From JAIQFL01 sp035295745 (GTDB lineage Bacteria; Acidobacteriota; Terriglobia; Bryobacterales; Bryobacteraceae), in NCBI GenBank assembly GCA_035295745.1, contig DATGIL010000054.1, positions 101,731 through 165,730 of the forward strand: a DNA stretch of 64,000 bases, in the 5' to 3' direction. The notes beneath the pieces were generated by a model. It was not told where the DNA came from. It made no database searches and saw nothing but the letters and a program-made list of their open reading frames with translations. Of this stretch, positions 45,004 through 52,206 are shown in pieces (position 1 is the stretch's first letter; every line of letters begins with the position of its first letter). A program made the position numbers and the translations under genes.

Positions 45004-46874
45004 TCCGCCCTCCGCACCGTGACCACCGTGATGTCGTCGTTTTGTCCCCAGACCCGCGCGGCTCCGGCGATCTCCTGAGCGGAGTTCGTGCTGATCGCGC
45101 GCGTGCGCTCGAAGCCGAACAGCTCGCCCTTCGAATTCGCCGCCTCGACCACGCCATCGGACACCAGAGTGACCTGCCTGCCGCCAGGCAGGACGCGCGT
45201 CGCATAGGACGCATCCGCCGAAACCCCCAGCGGCAGCCCCGGCTCGACCGGGGCTTCCACTCCGTCGATCCACGGAGCCGGATGCCCCGCGCTCGCGATC
45301 CGCAGGGTTCCGTCCGGCTGCATCAATACGCAACAGCAGGTGACAAAGCCACCGCGAGTCCTCCCGAGCAGCGATTCATTGAGACGCGCCAACATCTCAT
45401 CGGGTTGGCGCGACCGCTCGTTGCTGACCGCGCCCGAAAGGTGCGCGACCAGCAGCGCGGCGCGGAGTCCCTTGCCGCTCACGTCGCCCACGACCACCGT
45501 GAGGGACCCATCCGCCGGATTTGCCGGGAGCGCACAGTAGAAGTCACCTCCCACTTCGCTCGCAGGCAGATACGCTGCTTCGACATGGAAACACCCGGCA
45601 CCTGGTGGACTCGATTGCAGCAGCGTCTCCTGAACCAGCCGGGCGGCAGCCAATTCTTCCTCCAGCCGGGTTTTCCGGAGCCGGTCCGCACCCAGTCGAC
45701 GCAGGAGCAGAATGGAAAGGACGAGCATGAGAGCAAAACCGCTCAATTCCTCGGCCGTCCATTGGAATCCATGACTCGACCATTCCAACCTGAGCAATCT
45801 CGCGCCGCGGAGCGGAATCGGGCTGCTGAACGCCACTAACGCGAGCGTCACGGCCAGGATCTTCGTACTGACGTCCCACCTCGCTTTTAGCCAGCCGTAG
45901 ATCAAGATTCCTAAGGTGGCAGCGAGGAGGAGCAAAAGCGACACGCGCCAACTCCAGCTCAGAATGGGATATCCAGCGAAGCCGCGATCGTCCACCGCGG
46001 CTTGCGCGTTGTAAGCAATGTGAATGATGGACGGGATCCAAACTGAAATCCGCCACCAGCGCGATCGCACGCCCGCGATTTGCCCGGCCAGAAGGGCCAG
46101 AAAGCTCCCGCCGACGGCCACGGAAGGGCCCGACAGCACCGTGACCGCGTCCGACCACTGAAGAGCGAGCGACAAATACCCGGCCAGGTTAAACGCTGCG
46201 CGTGTCAGCAGGAATCCAATTGCGAGGAGCAGTTCGGTGCGCTCCCTCTCCATCACCCACGCCAGCAAGAGCAGAATGGCGATCAGCAGGCTTCCGGCTC
46301 CTGAGAGCAGGGTTGTGACCGCGATCCGTTCCCTCTTCTGCATTGCGATCGCCGCCGCGCCGAAGGGGCGGAGAGCGGCGGATGTGAGTAAGTACGGACC
46401 TTCGTCCGGAATGCCACCGACGCTCTGAAAGGACTCTGTCGGAATGTAAAGAGGTCGCCAGACTCGCAGCGCGACGGTAAGCTTCTCCCCTGGCCGCATG
46501 ATCCCCGCCGGTAGAGAAAACGATTCCGGGCGCACGATAAAACTCTGAGAGAGTTTCTGCTCTCCGCGCGCCGCGATTCGCTTGCCGTTGACGAACACCT
46601 CATACACTTCGCTCACCGATCCCAATGTCAGAACCAGGTGATCCGTCGCGATTTCGGCGGGAACGTCGATCTGGCGCCGCAGCCAGTAAGTGCCCACGCG
46701 CAGCACAGTTTTGCGTGGCAACGGAAACAGATTCCAGCCGCGATCATCGAATCCCGGCTGAGCGAAAGCCGGATCGTCCCTGTCGCTCAGCCGCCAGACG
46801 CCCGCGAGGTCGACATACGCCAACGATTGCGCTGCGAGCGGCGCAGCCGCAAGGAGCAGCAACGCTGCCCTCAT
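45000..46874 (-). CDS. 7TM receptor-like PP2C phosphatase, array member 1 (reference description)
   Basis: 624 residues from ATG 46874 (AGGAGG upstream); the longer frame to 47048 is noise. Order of parts: signal peptide 1-15; jelly-roll ectodomain about 18-165 (YVDLAGVWRLSDRDD, YWLRRQIDVPAE, YEVFVNGKRI, DEGPYLLTSAA); seven hydrophobic segments about 190-395; coiled linker (LRKTRLEEELAAARLVQETLL); SpoIIE-type PP2C 430-624. Metal ligands are in EVGGDFY (Asp444), GDVSGKG, SDGVVEA and GQNDDITVV. This is the 7TMR-DISM plan: outside sensing of a probable sugar-like ligand, inside dephosphorylation of a phospho-Ser STAS protein. SNERSRQPDE marks a catalytic subtype shared with member 10. Confidence 0.95.
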   Translation of the reverse strand: MRAALLLLAAAPLAAQSLAYVDLAGVWRLSDRDDPAFAQPGFDDRGWNLFPLPRKTVLRVGTYWLRRQIDVPAEIATDHLVLTLGSVSEVYEVFVNGKRIAARGEQKLSQSFIVRPESFSLPAGIMRPGEKLTVALRVWRPLYIPTESFQSVGGIPDEGPYLLTSAALRPFGAAAIAMQKRERIAVTTLLSGAGSLLIAILLLLAWVMERERTELLLAIGFLLTRAAFNLAGYLSLALQWSDAVTVLSGPSVAVGGSFLALLAGQIAGVRSRWWRISVWIPSIIHIAYNAQAAVDDRGFAGYPILSWSWRVSLLLLLAATLGILIYGWLKARWDVSTKILAVTLALVAFSSPIPLRGARLLRLEWSSHGFQWTAEELSGFALMLVLSILLLRRLGADRLRKTRLEEELAAARLVQETLLQSSPPGAGCFHVEAAYLPASEVGGDFYCALPANPADGSLTVVVGDVSGKGLRAALLVAHLSGAVSNERSRQPDEMLARLNESLLGRTRGGFVTCCCVLMQPDGTLRIASAGHPAPWIDGVEAPVEPGLPLGVSADASYATRVLPGGRQVTLVSDGVVEAANSKGELFGFERTRAISTNSAQEIAGAARVWGQNDDITVVTVRRAE

Positions 46875-46954
46875 TCCACCCTCCTGACCGTGACCACCGT
46901 AACGTCGTCGTTCTGGCGCCATCCCTGACCGGGGCGTGCGAAGCCGTAGAGTTC
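46871..46954 (-). pseudogene. Relic of a twelfth array phosphatase (C-terminal end only)
   Basis: The minus frame ending at 46871 finishes ELYGFARPGQGWRQNDDVTV then VTVRRVE, matching the sibling ending ELFGFERTR...ARAWGQNDDITVVTVRR with about 15 residues deleted inside. Its stop overlaps the ATG of member 1 as ATGA, and its AGGAGG still serves that gene. Upstream sequence to 47096 keeps no recognisable phosphatase. A former first receptor between the STAS gene and member 1 was deleted. Confidence 0.8.
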
Positions 46955-47096
46955 CGGGTAGTGGATTGGTCGCCTGTAGAAGCACTCCGCTGGGACACGC
47001 TGCCAAGCTGCGCGCCGATCGCCACGGTGCCAACGACGGGTCTGGCAATCCGCCGCAGGGCTGGCAACCTGTCCCACAATCCAGCCTTTTCCGCGG

Positions 47097-47444
47097 TCAG
47101 ACCACCGCTGCGCGAGCTGCCGTTTCGTCGCCGTGCAGGGATGTGTACTTCGACAGACCGAGCATCGTGAAAACCTTGACGAAGTGTGCCGAGAGGCCGA
47201 AGCACACCACTTTCTGCGACGCGTTGTTGGCGGCGACCAGAAGCTGGATGACGATTGCAATGCCGCTCGAATTCAGGTAAGACACCTTGGAGAAATCGAG
47301 CAGAATCTTCTTCGTCGGCGCGTTCAGGCCGCGATACTTCCCCAGGACGGCCTGCTCCGAGGCGCTGGTGATGTCCCCCTCAAACCGCATCACCGCCAGA
47401 TCAGCGTTCTGCTCCACTTTGGTCTTTGTAGGTGAAACTGTCAT
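47097..47444 (-). CDS. STAS-domain anti-sigma factor antagonist (RsbV-like)
   Basis: 115 residues from ATG 47444, in ATGA overlap with the kinase gene; a longer frame to 47738 is a shadow. The STAS fold is clear: NADLAVMRFEGDITSASEQAV, KILLDFSKVSYLNSSGIAIV, QKVVCFGLSAHFVKVFTMLGL. The Ser pair in YLNSSGIA is where RsbV/SpoIIAA proteins are phosphorylated by their kinase. Unphosphorylated, it would bind the RsbW-like kinase encoded upstream and release a sigma factor or other target. It is the most likely shared substrate of the phosphatases encoded after it. The C-terminal HGDETAARAAVV is a short tail. Confidence 0.92.
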   Translation of the reverse strand: MTVSPTKTKVEQNADLAVMRFEGDITSASEQAVLGKYRGLNAPTKKILLDFSKVSYLNSSGIAIVIQLLVAANNASQKVVCFGLSAHFVKVFTMLGLSKYTSLHGDETAARAAVV

Positions 47445-47887
47445 GCTTTGTTCACAGCCTCCGGATTCAAACGGATCACCAGCCGCGCGTAACTGCCGGA
47501 TCTGCCGCTGACATACTCGACTTCGTCCACTAGCGCCTGGATGAGAAACATTCCCATTCCGCGAGGATCCTCTTCGCCGCGCATCTTGCGATCGATGTCC
47601 GGCACGTGCATGGCGGCGTGGACTCCGCCCCCCTGATCGCGAATCTTGACCTCCAGCGCTTCTTCGCTCATGGCAAGGGTCACCACCACACTCAACCGCT
47701 CGTTGAGCTTGTTCCCATGCTCGATCGCGTTGATGCAAGCCTCCGCAACCGCCGTTTTCAGGTCGTCGATGCGGTCCTCCGAAAATCCCATGATGCTGGC
47801 CACGCTGGCGGCTGTGTTCATGGCTACCTTTTCGAAGCCGAGGCGGGTCGGCAGCCGCAATTCGGTAATGATTGGAACCTCGGTCAT
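47441..47887 (-). CDS. RsbW-like anti-sigma factor / serine kinase
   Basis: 148 residues of the GHKL ATPase type: N-box EACINAIEHGN, G1 box IRDQGGGV and G2 box DPRGMGMFLI. It has the length and strand order of RsbW/SpoIIAB anti-sigma kinases, which bind a sigma factor and phosphorylate the antagonist. Overlaps its neighbours by 4 bp on each side, between the RsbU-like phosphatase and the STAS antagonist. No sigma factor gene is in the window, so the partner is encoded elsewhere or is not a sigma factor. Confidence 0.92.
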   Translation of the reverse strand: MTEVPIITELRLPTRLGFEKVAMNTAASVASIMGFSEDRIDDLKTAVAEACINAIEHGNKLNERLSVVVTLAMSEEALEVKIRDQGGGVHAAMHVPDIDRKMRGEEDPRGMGMFLIQALVDEVEYVSGRSGSYARLVIRLNPEAVNKA

Positions 47888-49095
47888 GCAGTGGCTCCTT
47901 CCTTTTCGCGGCAGAGATAGAGCGCAGTCATGTCGTCGGTCTGCCGGGCGCTGCCGGCGAAACGCGCCAGCGTCTTCCAGACGTGGTCGAGCAGTGCGGC
48001 GGGCTTCACTTCACCCATCAATCCCAGGAGGCGGTCTTCGCCGAACTCGTCGTCCCCACGAAAGACTTCGGTCAACCCATCGGTGTATAGCAACAGTTGA
48101 TTGCCCTCCTGTATTTCGAATCGCTCTGTCTGATAGGTGCGGGATGGCAGCATGCCGAGCGGCGGACCGCTGGCGCCGATCCGCGCCCGTTCCTTTCCGG
48201 CGGCATCCGTGAGAAATGCGGGATTGTGTCCCGCGTTGACCGCTTCGATGGAATGGCTTCGCGGGTCGACACATACCAGGATTGCCGTCACATAGCGGCG
48301 CCGGGCTTCCAATCCTTCCTGCCAGTGCAGATCATTGAGTCTGGCGGCCATCTCATCCAGGGGCAATCCCGCCCCGGCGATGGCACGGAAACTCGACCGG
48401 AAAGTCACGCTGATCATCGCCGACGCGAGGCCCTTGCCTGCAACGTCAGCCAAGACCAGCATCATTCGCCCATCCGCGAGCGGCAGGATGTCGACGTAGT
48501 CGCCGCCGACCTCGTAGCAGGTAGTGGACCGGAAAGTCAGTGAGTACCCTTCCACGTCCGGAACGGTTTGCGGTAACAGGCTGCGCTGGATGGCCCTGGC
48601 GGCGTCCAGGTCGAGTTGCACGCGCTCCCACTCGAGCATCTTTTCGTGGTGTTGCGCGTTGCCCACGGCCAGCGCCGATTGCAGCGCCAGTCCTTCTAGA
48701 AAATCAGCCTCCTCGAGCGACAGAGGCTCCGGGCGGTAGATTACGAGGTGAGCGATGGTCTCTCCTCGGCTGCCCGTAAGCGGCGCGCTGGCGTAGCCCG
48801 GGATTTCCGTGCGTTCGGTCCAGCGCGTCCAGTCATCGGGAACTTCGCCGTAGACGCGCGCCCGCGACTCGAGTTCCGCATCCGTCGAAGCGAAAAACGC
48901 GCCTTCGGCCTCCAGTTCTTTGGCCGCGGTCTCAAGCACGCCGGCCAGCACATCATCCAGCCGGATGGTGGAATGGACGCGGCGCGAGGCTTCCAGCAGG
49001 CTCTGGACACGCGCGAGTTTCTGCTGCAGTTCGATGGTCTCGTCACGGTTCTGTTCGTGGCGGCGCGCTGAAAGCATTTGCGTATGATCTCTCAC
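47884..49095 (-). CDS. GAF-SpoIIE phosphatase (RsbU-like)
   Basis: 403 residues from a GTG at 49095 that shares its G with the stop of a 36-codon ORF upstream (TAGTG). An ATG six codons later is an alternative. Helix (NRDETIELQQKLARVQSLLEAS), GAF domain (about 40-170: STIRLDDVLAGVLETAAKEL, GYASAPLTGSRGETIAHLVIY), linker (LDLDAARAIQRSLLPQTVP), PP2C (CYEVGGDYVDILPL, LADVAGKGLASAMISV, YTDGLTEVF, RQTDDMTALYLC). Soluble and distinct from the membrane array, it is the classical regulator of the STAS protein in the same operon. Confidence 0.93.
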   Translation of the reverse strand: MRDHTQMLSARRHEQNRDETIELQQKLARVQSLLEASRRVHSTIRLDDVLAGVLETAAKELEAEGAFFASTDAELESRARVYGEVPDDWTRWTERTEIPGYASAPLTGSRGETIAHLVIYRPEPLSLEEADFLEGLALQSALAVGNAQHHEKMLEWERVQLDLDAARAIQRSLLPQTVPDVEGYSLTFRSTTCYEVGGDYVDILPLADGRMMLVLADVAGKGLASAMISVTFRSSFRAIAGAGLPLDEMAARLNDLHWQEGLEARRRYVTAILVCVDPRSHSIEAVNAGHNPAFLTDAAGKERARIGASGPPLGMLPSRTYQTERFEIQEGNQLLLYTDGLTEVFRGDDEFGEDRLLGLMGEVKPAALLDHVWKTLARFAGSARQTDDMTALYLCREKEGATA

Positions 49096-49205
49096 TAATC
49101 TGCCTTCCGCAACTCTCGCCGAAGTTCCGCTTCACCGAAGGGCTCGACAGGTTGCCGATGATATGGCGGCCCCAGTTGCAATTCGCCGGCCAGCACAAAA
49201 TCCAC
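49095..49205 (-). CDS. Small ORF, 36 aa, coupled to the RsbU-like gene
   Basis: GTG at 49205 with GGGAG 5 nt upstream (TTAAGGGAGTTTCG). Peptide VDFVLAGELQLGPPYHRQPV then EPFGEAELRRELRKAD, stop TAG overlapping the next start as TAGTG. It has a balanced amino-acid make-up and a helical, charged C-terminus. No family is recognised. It could be a translated leader that primes the operon or a small binding protein. Confidence 0.4.
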   Translation of the reverse strand: MDFVLAGELQLGPPYHRQPVEPFGEAELRRELRKAD

Positions 49206-49259
49206 CGAAACTCCCTTAATTTTCAGATCTTTGGCTGCGGCCGCCGAATATAAAGGATA

Positions 49260-50684
49260 ATGGCGTTAACCAAACAGATAATGGGTGACACCGCTCGCGA
49301 TACCTCCCAATTGCTGCTCAACGCCTCGGCGCTGGTCTTTCTTTTCCGCGCGACGGCCGGCACACACGCGACGGCTCGACGCGCTGAGGTGAGCAGGCAA
49401 CTGATCAGCCTGCTCCGCGAGTTCGTTGATTTCGAAACCGGAAGCGTGCTGATCGGCCGCAGTGAAGAAGACCTCTCGTCACAGTACCAGGACCCGTCAA
49501 TCTGGAAGCACCTGGTAACGGAAGGCCCGCTCTTCACGGACGAGGTGACGGCCATCCCGATTTACGCCAACGGCAGCTTAACCGGCGCATTCTTTCTGTA
49601 CAGGGCTCGCGAGGCGGAGCGCGAAACCTTAAGCGCCATCGCCAGTCTGGCGGCCGTGGCGATCGAAAGCGTGCGCGAGGTCGAACGGCTTCGCGAGGAT
49701 TACTCTGCGCTGGAGGCACGCCTCACCGGCAACGGTGGAATTCTCGGAGGCAGCCCCGCGATCCTAAAGCTCCTGGAACGAATCGAGCGGCTCGCCAGCC
49801 GGGATACTACGGTCCTGATTCAAGGCGAGAGCGGCACAGGCAAAGAACTGGTAGCCCGGCTTCTGCACCGTTCCAGCCCGCGCGCCGACGCGCCAATCGT
49901 GGCCATCAATTGTGCCGCCATCGCCGATTCGCTGCTCGAAAGCGAACTGTTCGGGCATGAGAAGGGTGCGTTCACGGGTGCGGCGGCTTTGAAAAAAGGA
50001 AAGATAGAGATGGCCGAAGGCGGCACCTTGTTCCTCGATGAAGTCGGTGAACTTGCGCCGGGATTGCAGGCCAAGTTGTTGCGTGTGCTTCAGGAACGGG
50101 AGTTCGAGCGGGTGGGGGCGACGCATCCGCTACGGGTAGATATTCGCGTGGTAGCCGCGACCAACCGCGATCTCGGTGAGTTGGTGCGGGAGGGACGGTT
50201 TCGAGCGGACCTGTTTCACCGGCTGAACGTGGTCGCGTTACGTACTCCGCCACTGCGGGAACGCAAGGAGGATTTGGCCATCCTGGCGAACCATTTTCTG
50301 CGCTATTTCGGCGAGCAGTGCGGCCGGCCCGCGCTCGAGTTCTCCGCCGAGGCGCTGCGCTGCATCGAGAGCTACGACTGGCCGGGCAATGTGAGGGAAC
50401 TGCAGAACGCCATGGAGCACGCCGTAGTCTTGGGAGAAGGCCGGTGGGTCCTGCCTTCGGATCTGCCGGACACCGTGCGCGAGGCGGCTCCGGCGGAGCA
50501 ACTCGGCGCGTTTGAATCGTCCGTGACGGAGGCCAAGAGGGAGAGCATTCTGCGCGCCTACAGCCAGGCGGGAGGTGACTATAAAGGAGCGGCGAAAATC
50601 CTCGGTCTGCATCCCAATTATCTGCTGCGGCTGGTCCGTAATCTCGGGCTTCGGGAGGCGCTGAAGAAACCGCATGGCGCTTGA
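49260..50684 (+). CDS. GAF-domain sigma-54-dependent activator
   Basis: 474 residues. An N-terminal GAF-like sensor (about 15-145: VFLFRATAGTHATARRAE, SVLIGRSEEDLSSQY, VTAIPIYANGSLTGAFFLY) is joined to an AAA+ domain (about 160-390): GESGTGKE, GAFTGA, GTLFLDEVGEL, SYDWPGNVRELQNAM. A Fis-type HTH ends it (GAAKILGLHPNYLLRLVRNLG). It has no receiver domain. It is divergent from the partner-switch/receptor operon with only 54 bp to the small ORF, so control of that operon is plausible. A TATAAA and GGATA precede the ATG. Confidence 0.92.
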   Translation: MALTKQIMGDTARDTSQLLLNASALVFLFRATAGTHATARRAEVSRQLISLLREFVDFETGSVLIGRSEEDLSSQYQDPSIWKHLVTEGPLFTDEVTAIPIYANGSLTGAFFLYRAREAERETLSAIASLAAVAIESVREVERLREDYSALEARLTGNGGILGGSPAILKLLERIERLASRDTTVLIQGESGTGKELVARLLHRSSPRADAPIVAINCAAIADSLLESELFGHEKGAFTGAAALKKGKIEMAEGGTLFLDEVGELAPGLQAKLLRVLQEREFERVGATHPLRVDIRVVAATNRDLGELVREGRFRADLFHRLNVVALRTPPLRERKEDLAILANHFLRYFGEQCGRPALEFSAEALRCIESYDWPGNVRELQNAMEHAVVLGEGRWVLPSDLPDTVREAAPAEQLGAFESSVTEAKRESILRAYSQAGGDYKGAAKILGLHPNYLLRLVRNLGLREALKKPHGA

Positions 50685-51030
50685 ATACTCGTATGATCCC
50701 AAGGCAGACCCCGTGACGATTCGCATGGCCGGTGGATTGACTCTGGGGCCCCGGCTGGCGGCCTTCTCCCGTGCCGTCTCCACCCTGCTCTCGGAGCGGC
50801 CGGTTTCCGGACTGATTTTGGATATGGCTGGGATCTCCGGTATCGACAGCGCTGGCCTTGGTGAACTGGTCATTCTTTATACCGCTTCCAGCGAAGCTGG
50901 TACTGCTGTTTGCCTCGTGCGACCCTCGGCGCACGTCGGCAAATTGCTGGAGAGGACTCGGGTCTCGGGCCTGTTTCCGGTGTTTGAGGAGGATACGGCG
51001 GCGATCGCCTGGATCCGTTCGAGAGTGTGA
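50674..51030 (+). CDS. Second STAS-domain antagonist-like protein
   Basis: 118 residues, start overlapping the sigma-54 activator stop by 11 bp. STAS features: VTIRMAGGLTLGPRLAAFSRA, GLILDMAGISGIDSAGLGEL (Ser in IDSAG at the RsbV phosphorylation position), TAVCLVRPSAHVGKLLERT. It differs clearly from the STAS protein at 47097. Coupling to the activator suggests it either modulates that activator or is another target of the phosphatases across the divergent promoter. Confidence 0.9.
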   Translation: MALEYSYDPKADPVTIRMAGGLTLGPRLAAFSRAVSTLLSERPVSGLILDMAGISGIDSAGLGELVILYTASSEAGTAVCLVRPSAHVGKLLERTRVSGLFPVFEEDTAAIAWIRSRV

Positions 51031-51665
51031 GGGACATTTGAGGAGGCCTTCCCCGCAGCGCGAGCGGACGGTAGGTGCGCGACCAATCCTGCCCATCAGC
51101 GCCGAGGCGTTGAGTTAGCGTCCCATATCCTACATAACATGAATCGCCGTACGTTCTGCCCGGTCTCCACGGATGCGAGCCTCTGTCGCGCCTCCTTCGC
51201 TGCGCCCGTCAACGAGTGGGAGCGTATGCTCCGGTGGCTTGGGGGCGAGCAACACTCCCAGCTATCGAATGCCACGAGTTGCGCCTGCTGGCGTATCGTG
51301 GCCGAACTGTCGGTAACTCGGAGGTTGGCCGTCGCCGCGTCGGCGGAACCAACGTCTCGACCAGCAGGGCTTTGGCCACACCAGCCCCGAATTATGCAGT
51401 AAAACCAAAAAGGACGTCCCCGGAAAGCTTGTAAGTTATTGAAACTGAAGCGGGAGACCGGATTCGAACCGCGATTGATAATAGAGAACTTCGGCGTTCA
51501 ACGCGGTGAATCCTGACCACATAAGCCCACCGAAAAACAGGTTCACTAATCGCGGCCGGGCAAAGCAGTAATTGCGGTAACGCTCGGAGGCGAATGTCGA
51601 CTCCCCAGAAGTCCCAAGAGAGACGAAAAGCGCCGTCGCTAGCGGCGCGTCGTGAACTGTTGACA
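51031..51665. other. Long noncoding stretch with a tRNA-like 3'-end fragment
   Basis: No convincing gene. On the minus strand, 51446-51475 reads CGCGGTTCGAATCC then GGTCTCCCGCTTCA, resembling the T-arm and acceptor 3' end of a glycine tRNA, but only three T-stem pairs form and no 5' half is present. A 76-codon frame (51436-51666) reads through this fragment and overlaps the HTH stop by one base; it is not accepted. The fragment may be an old integration site. Confidence 0.45.
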
Positions 51666-52172
51666 TCAGTAGGTCATTTGGAACGGCGGAAAATAGAAGC
51701 CACGCGTGATTCGGTGCCAGAGTCTGCTGCGCTCACGTTCCCTGGCGATGGCAGCTCGATGGCGTTCCGCCAATTGACGAGCGCGAAATTTCATGAGAGC
51801 CGCGTAAACCTCCGGATGCTTGCGCCGAATGCGGCGAAGGTGCTGGTTAATGGTCCCTATATGGACGCCCAACTCCACCGCCACCTCTGGATAGGTAGGG
51901 CCGACGTCATCGGCGACGAGGGCCTTGGCAACACGGCGGCAGCCGGGGGGGAAGTCTCGCCAAAAGGCGAACCACGGCTTTCTGTTCATTGCTTGCAGCG
52001 CTTCCGTTTTTGGTGTTTCGGCATTACCAGTGACCTCGATCCATTTTGTCCTCGATTTGTCAAAATGATCAAGGCAGGATAGAAGTTCCTGCAAGCCTCC
52101 ACGCATCGCCCTTCCAGCATGAAGGCGCCGAGATTCGAGGAGTAAACACGCAGGTCTGCGAGCATCCGTCAT
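51666..52172 (-). CDS. Sigma region 4-like helix-turn-helix protein
   Basis: 168 residues from ATG 52172 (a frame to 52247 would overlap the divergent phosphatase gene). The core WRDFPPGCRRVAKALVADD then TYPEVAVELGVHIGTINQHLRR is a region-4/LuxR-like HTH, followed by a basic helix (HPEVYAALMKFRARQLAERHR, ARERERSRLWHRI). There is no region 2, so it is not a complete sigma factor. It may be a regulator from a mobile element; the tRNA-like fragment lies just beyond it. The N-terminal 50 residues are low in structure. Confidence 0.6.
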   Translation of the reverse strand: MTDARRPACLLLESRRLHAGRAMRGGLQELLSCLDHFDKSRTKWIEVTGNAETPKTEALQAMNRKPWFAFWRDFPPGCRRVAKALVADDVGPTYPEVAVELGVHIGTINQHLRRIRRKHPEVYAALMKFRARQLAERHRAAIARERERSRLWHRITRGFYFPPFQMTY

Positions 52173-52206
52173 TAAGCTGAAATGCCTCTCGCGGAATAAT
52201 TTCGCT

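Noticed and set aside
43153..45333. Long N-terminal extension (110 codons) of array member 2
   Set aside because: The extension overlaps the conserved 3' end of member 1 in a different frame; the GTG at 45003 with the GTGA overlap matches every other junction.
25806..46874. CRISPR-like periodic repeat
   Set aside because: The roughly 40-bp sequence recurring every 1.8 kb is the coding end of the phosphatase paralogues, not a short-spacer array; no cas genes are present.
49160..49180. Sigma-54 promoter in the divergent region before the GAF activator
   Set aside because: TGGCGGCCCCAGTTGCA has an 11-nt instead of 10-nt spacing between GG and GC, which sigma-54 does not normally accept.
51440..51560. 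Complete tRNA gene on the minus strand
   Set aside because: Only the T-loop and acceptor 3' side look like tRNA; the T-stem pairs poorly and no matching 5' acceptor, D-arm or anticodon stem is found.
51436..51666. 76-codon gene coupled to the HTH gene
   Set aside because: Its C-terminus is a translation of the tRNA-like fragment, and its composition shows no protein-like pattern.
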